Below, in pieces: positions 1 to 8,303 of a DNA stretch of 64,000 nt (positions within the stretch are counted from its first letter, which is position 1; each line of letters starts with the position of its first letter). The position numbers and the translations under genes are program-made. A model generated the notes under the pieces. That model had not been told where the DNA came from. It searched no databases and was given only the letters and a program-made list of their open reading frames with translations. Source of the DNA: UBA8437 sp964646205 (GTDB lineage: Bacteria > Planctomycetota > Planctomycetia > Planctomycetales > Planctomycetaceae); assembly GCA_964646205.1 (NCBI GenBank), contig CAZYAZ010000009.1:43577-107576 (forward strand), read 5' to 3'.

Positions 1-121
1 CACCGTGAAATTGCAGCAGGTTGTCCGCATTCAATCTCGTTTTGTCTGCCGCTCCGACCGTGGCCACACATCCAATGCCCAGCAACACTGCCAGCACCTC
101 ACCACTCACCCGTCTCATCAT
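1..121 (-). CDS. Secreted protein, N-terminal fragment (cut by window edge)
   Basis: An open frame reads leftward from ATG at 121 (a second ATG follows directly) to the window edge, giving about 40 residues. It begins MMRRVSGEVLAVLLGIGC and continues through a hydrophobic stretch to VGAADKTR, which fits a Sec signal peptide cleaved after an Ala near residue 26. The visible mature part is only about 14 residues (LNADNLLQFHG), so no family can be named. It is divergent from the LRR gene starting at 276, and the 154 bases between them should hold both promoters. The signal peptide is what I see; the rest of the gene lies outside the window. Confidence 0.6.
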   Translation of the reverse strand, partial: MMRRVSGEVLAVLLGIGCVATVGAADKTRLNADNLLQFHG

Positions 122-275
122 CGCTTCGACCCCGTCTCTATTTTTTCGATTGCCTCGCCAACAGAAAACCAGTAACTGCGCTCGTTTGCAAACGAGCAAA
201 CACCGGTTCTCTCGTTGAGTACGCCTCCAACGATGGAATAGAATTGGTGTGTCCCTTGGTCTCCCCGGGTCTCTC

Positions 276-2216
276 ATGTCACGTCATTCCCGCAACCTGT
301 TCCTGGCTGTTGCGTTGCTGACCGCCGGGACCGGCGGCTGCGGTGAAGATACCCCAATCGCCACACCCGCAACGATCCCCGGAAAGCTCATTCGGGACGA
401 CACGGGGCGACTGGAAGTGGTGACCCTCAAAGAACAATCCGTGACCCGGGACGAATTGCAGTCCATTGTTCGCGACGGGTCTTCCAGCCTGAAATCGCTG
501 AACCTGATCCGCTGTCGCATTCCAGTGGGATCGCTCGAATTGCTCTCCGGCCTCGAACAACTCGATTACCTCGATCTTCGAGGCTCCTCGATCACTGACC
601 CCGATCTCGAGCATGTCGGTCGACTCCAGACTCTCACGGTGCTCGATCTCTATGACACCCGTGTCACCGACGTGGGTGTGGAGCATCTCCGCGAACTCAC
701 AAATCTCAAGTCACTCGGCCTCTACAAGACCGATATCACCAACGCCGCCCTGGCCCACGTGGCGAAGATGGACCAACTCGACCTGATCACCGTCACCGAG
801 ACTCAAATCAACGACGACGGATTGAAACACCTCGAGAGACTGCCGCAGATTCGCTACCTCGACATCGCCCAGACCCCGATCACCGGCCGTGGCCTGAAAC
901 ACGTCACCGGCATGTCGAATCTCATCGATCTCAACCTGACCTATTGCCGCAACTTCAACGACGCCGGTCTCGCCCATGTCAGGGCCTTCCCCAAGCTTGA
1001 GGAACTGGTCCTGTTTCGCACGTCGATCACCGACACGGGCATGCCTCATATCGCGGGCCTCCACGAGTTGAAGTGGCTCGTGCTGCGTTGCACCCGTATC
1101 ACCGACAACGCGTTGGTTCACCTGGCGAAGATGCAGAAACTCGAGGTGCTCCTGGCCGAGTTGACCCAGATCACCGACAACGGGCTTGACCACATCACAA
1201 AGCTCCGGTCCTTGAAGAACCTCGGGCTCAATCACAACGCGATCACCGACCAGGGATTGCCCAAGTTGGCGGCACTGAAACACCTCGAAGAACTCTGGCT
1301 CGAAAACACCGACATCACCGACGCGGGGCTCCCGGACCTCGAAAAGCTCACGACACTCGAACGACTCGCAATCGATCAAACCGAGATCACCGACATGGGT
1401 CTCGCCCGGCTTCAGAAGGCACTCCCTGGCTGCAAAATCACGAGAAACCGGGGACTGCTCACCGAGGCCCATATCGATGCAAACGGCAAGCTGTTTCCGG
1501 CACTGGCATCCATCAACGCCAAGACAACGCCCCCGGGAGGTCGACGGCTCAGTGGGCTCGACTTCAGCAACCTGCCGATCACTGATCAGTGCCTCAAATT
1601 GGTCGCCAGCGACCAGAAGGCCTTTGCGGGGCTGAAAGAACTGAACCTCTTCCGGACTTTTGTGACCGACCAGTCGGTCGACACCATCGTCGGGTTCACT
1701 GGGCTCCGTCGGCTCGACCTGACCAACACGCAGGTCACCGAGCGTGGTGTGAGCCGGCTGGCCGAACTTCACGAGTTGGCCGACCTCTCGCTCTGGGACA
1801 CACCAATCAACGACAACGCCCTGCCCCCCCTGGCCACTCTCAAACGCCTCCAGAGGCTCAACCTGCGGGTCACGCCGGTGACCGACACGGGAGCCAAGAC
1901 CCTGGCCACGTTTCCCTCGCTCCGACACCTCCTGCTCGGAGCCACCCTGGTGACTGACAAGGGACTCGCCTCGCTGGCCAAACTGGACAATCTTGAACTG
2001 CTTGACCTGCGTCGCACTTCCGTCACCGACGCCGGGCTGAAGTCGCTTGCCCGGGTCAAGACACTGCGGGTGTTGCACCTGGCCGACACGCCCACCACCA
2101 TCATCGGTCGCTTGAAACTGGGCAACCAGTTGCCCAACTGTCGAATCACCGACTCCCGGACGCCTCCGTCTCCGTCTCGGTCTCGGCCTCCGGAAGGGCC
2201 ACCGCGTCGTCCCTGA
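276..2216 (+). CDS. Leucine-rich repeat protein, probable lipoprotein
   Basis: A 646-residue protein made almost wholly of 24-residue LRR units of the form LxxLxxLxLxxTxITDxGLxHLxx. I count about 13 units, then a non-repeat linker (roughly residues 390-430), then about 7 more. Each array ends in a cap of the LPxCxI type. I prefer ATG 276 to the in-frame GTG 249 because it starts directly on a signal sequence (MSRHSRNLFLAVALLTAG) followed by GTGGC, a loose lipobox, so the protein is probably lipid-anchored or secreted. LRR solenoids bind proteins; the partner is unknown. The last 18 or so residues are a Pro/Arg/Ser-rich tail beyond the cap and lie antisense to the end of the converging symporter gene. 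The same LRR type recurs at the C-terminus of the phosphoesterase at 36102. Confidence 0.85.
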   Translation: MSRHSRNLFLAVALLTAGTGGCGEDTPIATPATIPGKLIRDDTGRLEVVTLKEQSVTRDELQSIVRDGSSSLKSLNLIRCRIPVGSLELLSGLEQLDYLDLRGSSITDPDLEHVGRLQTLTVLDLYDTRVTDVGVEHLRELTNLKSLGLYKTDITNAALAHVAKMDQLDLITVTETQINDDGLKHLERLPQIRYLDIAQTPITGRGLKHVTGMSNLIDLNLTYCRNFNDAGLAHVRAFPKLEELVLFRTSITDTGMPHIAGLHELKWLVLRCTRITDNALVHLAKMQKLEVLLAELTQITDNGLDHITKLRSLKNLGLNHNAITDQGLPKLAALKHLEELWLENTDITDAGLPDLEKLTTLERLAIDQTEITDMGLARLQKALPGCKITRNRGLLTEAHIDANGKLFPALASINAKTTPPGGRRLSGLDFSNLPITDQCLKLVASDQKAFAGLKELNLFRTFVTDQSVDTIVGFTGLRRLDLTNTQVTERGVSRLAELHELADLSLWDTPINDNALPPLATLKRLQRLNLRVTPVTDTGAKTLATFPSLRHLLLGATLVTDKGLASLAKLDNLELLDLRRTSVTDAGLKSLARVKTLRVLHLADTPTTIIGRLKLGNQLPNCRITDSRTPPSPSRSRPPEGPPRRP

Positions 2217-3897
2217 CCACCGCCCAGTAGGTTCGGTCCCTGGCACCGTCGGGCATCAGTTTCAGGCCTGGCACGAGGCTCAGCAGCAGAGAGAACACGA
2301 CCGAACTGACAAATCCGACAACAAAGACCCACAGTGAAAACCAGTCCGAGAACATCTCGGCAAAGGTGAACCACAAGGTCACCACCGCTCCGGCAAACGT
2401 CCCCAGAAACACCCCGGTCGCCGTCGTCCGTCGGACAAACAACCCCAGCACGAAGACGGCCAGCAGGGGTGCCGAAAACGCGCCGACCGTCTTCTTGGCC
2501 ACGGCAAACACGTCTCCCAGTTGGCCGACAAAACAGGCCAGCGTGATCGCAATGACGCCGATCAACACCACCAGGACCCGCGCCACCAGCATCTCACCGG
2601 CCTCGGTCTTTGGTCGCCACCTGGGAACCAGCCGATCGCGAAAATCGACAATCAGGGTGGTGGTGATCGAGTGGATCCCGGAATCAACACTCGACATCGT
2701 GGCCGCCATCAACGCCGCCACCAGCAACCCCACCACTCCGGCCGGAAACTTCAATCGCACAAAACGGGGCAGTGCCTGATCGTTCAGACCCAGCGCCACG
2801 ATGTCGGCGTGCAGTTCCCGTGGATGGGTTGAGTAGTACGTGGCGATCGCCTGGTCACCGCCCGGTACTCCCGCAGCAGCCAGCCGGGTTCGAACGGCCA
2901 CCACCTTGCTGCTCTCGGAATCTTGCAGCTCGGCAATGGCCACGTCCGACAGCATGTCGGGGTTGTGATGGAAATAACTGAACAGGCCCATGCCGATCGC
3001 CAGCAAACCGGGGATCACGATCAGCATGCCCAGTTGTGATACCACGAAACCGACCTGAGATGTCCGGGCATCTCGGGCCGAGATGTAACGCTGCACGGCA
3101 ACCTGGTCGGCACCAAACGACGAGAGTCCCTCCAGGAAACTGCCAATCAGAATCGCAAACGTGCCAAAACGGACCGTCGGATCAAGCCGGAAGTCAAACA
3201 CCAGATTTTCTCGACCATTGAAATAGGTCTCGAAAATCTCCGAGGTCCCTCCCTCGGTCTTGGAGATCAACAAGCCGGCGGCGAACAGGATCGTTCCGAA
3301 AAAGACGAAGAACTGGATCACGTCGGTCCACATCACCGCCCGCAGGCCACCAAACATCGTGTAAACAATCGCCACCACGCCCAGGCCGATAATGACCATG
3401 TACTGATCCAGGCCCGAGATTCCCGAGATGGCAACCGAGGCGGCGAACGTTGCCGCCGCCATCCAGGCAATCCGCAAGACCACGAACAGGCTGCTGGCCA
3501 GGCAACGCACCGAGACATGAAATCGCTGTTCCAGGTACTCGTAGGCGGTGTTGCAGTTGAGTTTCGAGTAAACAGGGATGAACACCCAGACCACCAGTGG
3601 CGTCGTCGCCAGAAACGCGACGGCCGCCAGCAGAATTTTCAGGCTGTCACCGTAGGCGGTTGACGGGTACATCACGAAGCTGTTGGCCGAGAACAACGTC
3701 GCCATCACGCTCAGGCCAACGGTGATCCGCCCCATCGATCGCCCGGCCGTGAGAAACTCGTCACGGTTGGATTGTCGGCTGAGCGCCAGGCCCAGCCCCA
3801 GCGACACCACCAGGTAGCCCACGACGACCACCAGGTCCAACGGCCGCAACGAACCGCCCAGGGCGGCAAGTCCGTCAGCAAACATTGGGTGTTCCAC
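2146..3897 (-). CDS. Sodium:solute symporter (SSS family)
   Basis: A 583-residue polytopic membrane protein with about 13 hydrophobic helices. The segment MAATMSSVDSGIHS near residue 390 is the SSS-family signature region in the helix that lines the sodium and substrate path. It begins MEHPMFADGL at ATG 3897, which overlaps the 3' end of the upstream lyase gene by 23 bases, so the two are probably translationally coupled. Pairing with a dihydrodipicolinate-synthase-family aldolase suggests uptake of the acidic sugar or keto-acid that the lyase cleaves, as in sialic-acid and sugar-acid catabolic operons; the substrate is inference. The C-terminal tail (PEAETETETEASGSR) is low complexity, arises from a roughly 6-base tandem repeat, and overlaps the converging LRR gene by 71 bases. 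Confidence 0.9.
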   Translation of the reverse strand: MEHPMFADGLAALGGSLRPLDLVVVVGYLVVSLGLGLALSRQSNRDEFLTAGRSMGRITVGLSVMATLFSANSFVMYPSTAYGDSLKILLAAVAFLATTPLVVWVFIPVYSKLNCNTAYEYLEQRFHVSVRCLASSLFVVLRIAWMAAATFAASVAISGISGLDQYMVIIGLGVVAIVYTMFGGLRAVMWTDVIQFFVFFGTILFAAGLLISKTEGGTSEIFETYFNGRENLVFDFRLDPTVRFGTFAILIGSFLEGLSSFGADQVAVQRYISARDARTSQVGFVVSQLGMLIVIPGLLAIGMGLFSYFHHNPDMLSDVAIAELQDSESSKVVAVRTRLAAAGVPGGDQAIATYYSTHPRELHADIVALGLNDQALPRFVRLKFPAGVVGLLVAALMAATMSSVDSGIHSITTTLIVDFRDRLVPRWRPKTEAGEMLVARVLVVLIGVIAITLACFVGQLGDVFAVAKKTVGAFSAPLLAVFVLGLFVRRTTATGVFLGTFAGAVVTLWFTFAEMFSDWFSLWVFVVGFVSSVVFSLLLSLVPGLKLMPDGARDRTYWAVVRDDAVALPEAETETETEASGSR

Positions 3898-4819
3898 AAT
3901 CGATCAGCATTTGCCGGGCCTTGTCGCGAAAACGGTCCCGGACATCACGGGTCGGCGGACGGCACCGGCTCGAGGCCAACCCGACCAGTTCCATGCACAG
4001 CTTGTCCAGGTAGCCATCGCCGCTGGTGTAGGTCTCCATCTCGGCCCACAACCGATAGTACGGTTCGACCACGTCCATCAAATCCCGCTGCACCCGCTCG
4101 TAATCACCGGCTTCCAGCAACCCGAACAACCGCACTCCCCATTCGGGCCAGTGATTGCAAATGTGCAACTCGATCGACCGAGCCCCCAACATGTGGCTGG
4201 CGACAAACCGCAACTGGTTGTCGATGACGGCCAACTGCTGGCCAAATGAGTCAATGACTCGCTCGAACCCCAAAAAATCATCTCCCGGGCTGCTCCATTT
4301 CAACCCGACCATGTTGGGCAGGTTGACCAGGCGTTCGACCATTCCCTCCGACACCCCCATGCTGGTCCAGTGGGTGTTGTAGACAATCAGTCCCACTTCC
4401 GGAGCCGCCTGGGAAGCGGCCTGGATGTACTCGAAGAAGTCATCCTCGGTGTGCGAGAAATAAAATGGAGGGGACACCTGGATGAAGTCGGCACCCAACT
4501 CCTGGGCTGCACTGGCGAGTTCCACCACCTCCACCGTGCTGGTTGTCTGTGCTCCAACCGTCACCGGAATTCGTCCTGCGGCGGCTCCAACGACCGTCCG
4601 GGCCACCTCGATTCGCTCCGCAATCGACATCGTCGAAAAATCCCCGGCTCCCCCACCGGAGAGAATCAGGCCGGTTCCTTCCTGCAATCCCCCGGAGATC
4701 AGGAATTCGACGTGTTGCCGGATTCCTTCATGGTTGACCGCCAGGCTGTCGTCCTCGAACAACGTGGGAATCGTGACGTAGCAGCCCTGTAGCCGCGACC
4801 GGAGTTGTTGCTGGTCCAT
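3875..4819 (-). CDS. Dihydrodipicolinate synthase / N-acetylneuraminate lyase family aldolase
   Basis: A 314-residue class I aldolase of the DapA/NanA superfamily, the usual length for the family. Visible motifs are GGGAGD at 55-60 (equivalent of the pyruvate-carboxylate-binding GG[TS]xGE loop), Tyr147 in VYNTH (catalytic tyrosine) and Lys174 in VGLKWSS (Schiff-base lysine). I chose ATG 4819 (MDQQQLRSRLQGCYV) because the family barrel begins there; the longer upstream frame adds 38 Arg-rich residues with no family character. It should condense or cleave pyruvate with an aldehyde in the cytoplasm. Synthesis of dihydrodipicolinate is unlikely, since the gene is coupled to a solute symporter and not to lysine genes; N-acetylneuraminate lyase or a sugar-acid dehydratase is more likely. 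Confidence 0.85.
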   Translation of the reverse strand: MDQQQLRSRLQGCYVTIPTLFEDDSLAVNHEGIRQHVEFLISGGLQEGTGLILSGGGAGDFSTMSIAERIEVARTVVGAAAGRIPVTVGAQTTSTVEVVELASAAQELGADFIQVSPPFYFSHTEDDFFEYIQAASQAAPEVGLIVYNTHWTSMGVSEGMVERLVNLPNMVGLKWSSPGDDFLGFERVIDSFGQQLAVIDNQLRFVASHMLGARSIELHICNHWPEWGVRLFGLLEAGDYERVQRDLMDVVEPYYRLWAEMETYTSGDGYLDKLCMELVGLASSRCRPPTRDVRDRFRDKARQMLIDCGTPNVC

Positions 4820-5074
4820 GAAATGCCCATTCGAATGTCGCGAATCGTACAATGGTGACCCCGGCGGGACCGGGAGACGACATGATACCAATTCCCTTCT
4901 CTGCCTGCGTCTGGCGGTACAATCCGCCCGCAATATCCCCTCGAGAACCTCTCTGCGAGACGTCGCGATAGAATCACTGGCCGAATACCGATACTATCTA
5001 TACAGTTCGCGACATAGTGGCCTTGGGCAGGACGCCCTGGGCAACACCATCAACCCTGCCGGAATTCGAACACC

Positions 5075-6448
5075 ATGTTCAGCATTCTTGGATCAGCACG
5101 CGGCCCGTCCACTGGTTTCTGTGATGGCTTGTCACGTCGAAACTTCCTCACCGTCGGTGGCATGGCGTGTGGAGGCCTGTCACTGGCACAGGTACTGGCT
5201 GCCGACAAGCAGGCCGGCACCGGATCGAATCACCGGGCCATCATCAACGTCTACATGCCCGGTGGCCCATCGCACATCGATCTCTGGGACCTCAAGCCGA
5301 ACGCCCCGAAGGAAATCCGAGGCGAATTCCGTCCGATCGAAACCAATGTTCCGGGTATCGAGATCTGCGAGTTGTTCCCGCGGATGGCCAAGATGATGGA
5401 CAAGTTCATCCCGGTCCGTTCGATCTCCGACGCGGATGGACGACACGATGCCTTCCAGTGCATGACTGGCTGGAAAAAAAGCGATCAGATGCCCCGTGAG
5501 GGCCGTCCCAACTTCGGTTCCTGGGTCGCCCACAGCCAGGGACGGGTCAACAACTCGGTCCCGCCCAACGTTTCACTGTGCTACCCGACGGGACACCGCG
5601 AATGGGGCGAAACCCAGTTTGGTGGATTCCTGGGTGCCGCCAACGCTCCCTTTGGCCTTGTCGAAAAGGACCCGAACAAGAAGTCCAGCAACATGGTGCT
5701 CAAGGGCATCTCGCTGGACCGGCTCGGCAACCGTGAACAACTCCGGGCCGCGTTCGATCGATTCCGTCGCGATTCGGATGCCAGGGGGGTGATCGAGAGC
5801 ATGGACGTGTATCACCAGCAAGCCCTGGGCATCCTGACCACCACTGCCCTGTCCAATGCACTGGATCTCTCCAAGGAGGATCCGAAGGTGTTGGCCCGTT
5901 ACGGCGTCAACGATCCGGCCTACCAGCGGGACGGCGCACCGAAGATGGTCCGCAACTTCTGCGTTGCCCGTCGACTGGTCGAGGCTGGGGCCCGCGTGGT
6001 CTCGATGAACTACAGTCGCTGGGACTGGCATGGCAGCGATGGGTTGAACTTCCCGCGCAGCCGCCAGGAATTCCCACTACTGGACCGGGGTCTCTCGGCG
6101 ATGGTCACCGACCTCCACGAGCGAGGCCTGGACAAGGACGTCTCGGTTGTGGTTTGGGGTGAATTCGGCCGGACGCCCAAGATCAACAAGCGAAACAGCC
6201 GCGACCACTGGCCGCGCGCATCCTGTGCCATGCTTGCTGGCGGACACATGCCCGGTGGACAGATCATCGGCTCGACCAACAGCAAGGGCGAACACCCGGT
6301 CGACCGGCCGGTGAAGTTCCAGGAAGTCTTTGCCACTCTCTACAAGAACATCGGCATCGACTCGACCAGTACGCGGTTCTTCGACACCTCGGGCACACCT
6401 CAGTACATGGTTGCCCAGGGTATCCAGCCCATGCCCGAACTCGCCTAA
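5075..6448 (+). CDS. DUF1501 domain protein, Tat-exported
   Basis: A 457-residue DUF1501 protein, a family related to the alkaline-phosphatase/sulfatase fold and abundant in planctomycetes. The N-terminus has a twin-arginine signal (LSRRNFLTVGG, residues about 20-30) and an ALA-type cleavage site near residue 42. Family motifs are visible: MPGGPSHIDLWDLKPNAP near 65-82, GRHDAFQCMTG near 126-136, WGEFGRTPKIN near 364-374 followed by RDHWPRASCAMLAGGHMPGG. The conserved Asp and His residues of these motifs are candidate metal or active-site ligands, but no DUF1501 reaction is established to my knowledge. It stands without an adjacent DUF1549/DUF1553 partner, which is less usual. The PmoA-like gene follows after 16 bases, so co-transcription is likely. 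The 255-base region before it is shared with the divergent aldolase gene. Confidence 0.88.
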   Translation: MFSILGSARGPSTGFCDGLSRRNFLTVGGMACGGLSLAQVLAADKQAGTGSNHRAIINVYMPGGPSHIDLWDLKPNAPKEIRGEFRPIETNVPGIEICELFPRMAKMMDKFIPVRSISDADGRHDAFQCMTGWKKSDQMPREGRPNFGSWVAHSQGRVNNSVPPNVSLCYPTGHREWGETQFGGFLGAANAPFGLVEKDPNKKSSNMVLKGISLDRLGNREQLRAAFDRFRRDSDARGVIESMDVYHQQALGILTTTALSNALDLSKEDPKVLARYGVNDPAYQRDGAPKMVRNFCVARRLVEAGARVVSMNYSRWDWHGSDGLNFPRSRQEFPLLDRGLSAMVTDLHERGLDKDVSVVVWGEFGRTPKINKRNSRDHWPRASCAMLAGGHMPGGQIIGSTNSKGEHPVDRPVKFQEVFATLYKNIGIDSTSTRFFDTSGTPQYMVAQGIQPMPELA

Positions 6449-6464
6449 TCGTCACCGGGACAGC

Positions 6465-7385
6465 ATGACCAGCTTTGGCGTCCAGGCCGAACAGGTCGCC
6501 CTGCCCCGCGGTGCATTCCACAAGAGCCCCCGAACCTACGTGACCTGGGACGGACGTCCCGTCCTGGGGCTCAGCCAGAATGACCACCGGGCCTACCTGT
6601 ACCCGGTGTGCACTCCCGCCGGGGTCCCGGTCACCAGTGAGTCACCCACCGATCATCCGCACCACAACTCGGTGTGGGTTGGAGCCGATCACGTCACGGC
6701 ACTTCTCCCGTTCGCCGAGGACCGTGTCGAAGAGGCCAACTACAGCTTCTACATCAACCAGACCTTCCAGGGTCGCGCCGCCGGCCGCATCGTCGCCCGT
6801 TCACTCGACCAGCGAAGTGTGGCCGACGACCATCTGCAACTGGTTCAGATCCTCGACTGGATGGGCCCGGTCGAATGGGGAGCTCCCGAGGGACGAACCA
6901 TTGGCCAGGAAACTCGAACCACGATCATCCGCCACGTGGCCGGACACACCGAGGGCCAGTCGGCATTTCTCGTCGACGTCACCTGCGAGTTGACGGCCGC
7001 CACGTGGCCCCTGCGGATCGGTCCCACGCGGCACGCCTGGTTTGGGGTTCGCCTGGTCGAGCCCCTGCGTCCCGCACTGGGCGGACAACTCGCCGACCCG
7101 GCTGGCCCGCAAACCGTCTCCGAGATCGTGGGGCAACCGGGTCCCTGGGTCCAGGCCTCCGCCGAGGTCGTTTCCGGCCACACCGCTGGACTCGTTGTGG
7201 CCCGCGACCCCGACACCTCGCGGTTCCCCTGGAGCCTGTACGAATGGGGAACGATTGACGTCAATCCTCTCGGCACGGTGGCCCGGGACCTCGCCGATGG
7301 CGATACTCTGACCTGTCACCTGAAACTGATTGCTCACGACGGCCCGTACACTCCCGAACAGATTGATCACCTGGTGAGGCTCTGA
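6465..7385 (+). CDS. PmoA-like family protein (DUF6807)
   Basis: A 306-residue protein of the family annotated as 'methane oxygenase PmoA' or DUF6807. The characteristic DHPHHNSVWVG block lies at residues 63-73, and family-like segments include TWDGRPVL near the N-terminus, IGPTRHAWFGVRLVE, and a C-terminal PWSLYEWGTIDVNPLG. The family name is misleading: these proteins are not methane monooxygenase subunits, and the fold resembles carbohydrate-associated beta sandwiches. I chose ATG 6465 (MTSFGVQAEQ); an upstream in-frame extension overlaps the DUF1501 gene and has no family character. No clear signal peptide is visible. It lies 16 bases after the DUF1501 stop and 2 bases before the hydrolase start, so the three form an operon, probably for degradation of an environmental polymer. 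Confidence 0.8.
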   Translation: MTSFGVQAEQVALPRGAFHKSPRTYVTWDGRPVLGLSQNDHRAYLYPVCTPAGVPVTSESPTDHPHHNSVWVGADHVTALLPFAEDRVEEANYSFYINQTFQGRAAGRIVARSLDQRSVADDHLQLVQILDWMGPVEWGAPEGRTIGQETRTTIIRHVAGHTEGQSAFLVDVTCELTAATWPLRIGPTRHAWFGVRLVEPLRPALGGQLADPAGPQTVSEIVGQPGPWVQASAEVVSGHTAGLVVARDPDTSRFPWSLYEWGTIDVNPLGTVARDLADGDTLTCHLKLIAHDGPYTPEQIDHLVRL

Positions 7386-7387
7386 CC

Positions 7388-8290
7388 ATGACCCGCATCC
7401 TGTCCACAGCAGTTGTTTCCCTACTGCTGTTTCCAGCGATACTGGCCGCCGAACTCCCGAAGCCAACGGCCGTCCTGGATCTCTGGCCCGATGGCGCCCC
7501 CGACACCAACGGACTCACCGGCCCGGAAAAAGGCAAACGGTGTGTGGGCAACATCAGCAAGCCAACGCTGCTGGTCTACCTGCCCACCGGCGACCGCAAA
7601 CCGACCTCCGCAGTCGTGATCACCCCGGGGGGCGGCTATGGGGTGGTGTGCGTCGAACCCGAGGGCTATCCGATCGCTGAATTGCTGATCGAACGTGGCA
7701 TCGCGGCGATCATCTGCAAGTACCGTTTGCCCAACGGACATCACCTGGTTCCGGCCAATGACGCCAGGAGAGCACTTCGCACCGTGCGACACAACGCCGC
7801 GAAGTGGAACATCGATCCCAAGCGAGTTGGTGTCTGGGGTTTCTCGGCCGGTGGGCACCTGGCCAGCACCGTCTCGACTGTTTTCGATTCCGGCAAAGCC
7901 GACTCCAGTGACATGGTCGAGCGGCAATCCAGCCGACCCGACTTCTCGGTGCTGTTCTACCCGGTGATCACGATGATGGATGGGGCGGTGCACAAGGGCT
8001 CGCGGAGAAACCTTGTCGGGGCCTCACCCCAGCCGGCATTGCTGCAACGGTATTCCAACGAGAACCGGGTCACCAAGCAAACACCACCCACCTTCCTGCT
8101 GCACTGCACCGATGACCGTGCCGTCCCGGTCGAGAACAGCCTCGGGTACTACCGCCAGTTGGTGGCCCAGGGTGTTCCGGCCTCTTTGCTGATCTTCGAA
8201 TCGGGAAGCCACGGCCCCACCGCCTTCAACAAGAACCCGTCCTGGCTGGCGGCCTTCGACAGGTGGCTGACCGCACGCGGTGCGAAGTGA
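7388..8290 (+). CDS. Secreted alpha/beta hydrolase (esterase/acetyl-xylan-esterase-like)
   Basis: A 300-residue alpha/beta hydrolase with a Sec signal peptide (about residues 1-21, ending AILAAE). The oxyanion-hole region is PGGGYG near 80-85. The nucleophile elbow is GFSAGG with Ser153, the acid is probably Asp242 or Asp243 in HCTDDRAVP, and the base is His275 in GSHGPT, so the triad is complete. Fold and length match the carbohydrate esterase-like hydrolases (BD-FAE/Axe type) common in planctomycetes. It probably removes acyl groups from oligosaccharides outside the cytoplasm; the substrate is inference. The start lies 2 bases after the PmoA-like gene. It ends 13 bases from the end of the converging DUF1501 gene, so there is almost no room for separate terminators. 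Confidence 0.85.
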   Translation: MTRILSTAVVSLLLFPAILAAELPKPTAVLDLWPDGAPDTNGLTGPEKGKRCVGNISKPTLLVYLPTGDRKPTSAVVITPGGGYGVVCVEPEGYPIAELLIERGIAAIICKYRLPNGHHLVPANDARRALRTVRHNAAKWNIDPKRVGVWGFSAGGHLASTVSTVFDSGKADSSDMVERQSSRPDFSVLFYPVITMMDGAVHKGSRRNLVGASPQPALLQRYSNENRVTKQTPPTFLLHCTDDRAVPVENSLGYYRQLVAQGVPASLLIFESGSHGPTAFNKNPSWLAAFDRWLTARGAK

Positions 8291-8303
8291 CCATCTCGCA
8301 CGA

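Noticed and set aside
711..2246. A 511-residue open frame on the minus strand opposite the LRR gene
   Set aside because: It is the antisense of a highly periodic GC-rich LRR gene, which keeps the opposite frame open. It has a repetitive, low-hydrophobic, Gln/Gly/Val-rich composition and no domain.
6465..7385. Possible methane monooxygenase subunit, from the PmoA family name
   Set aside because: No membrane helices or copper-site context. The family (DUF6807) carries this name by misannotation and occurs with carbohydrate-related genes.
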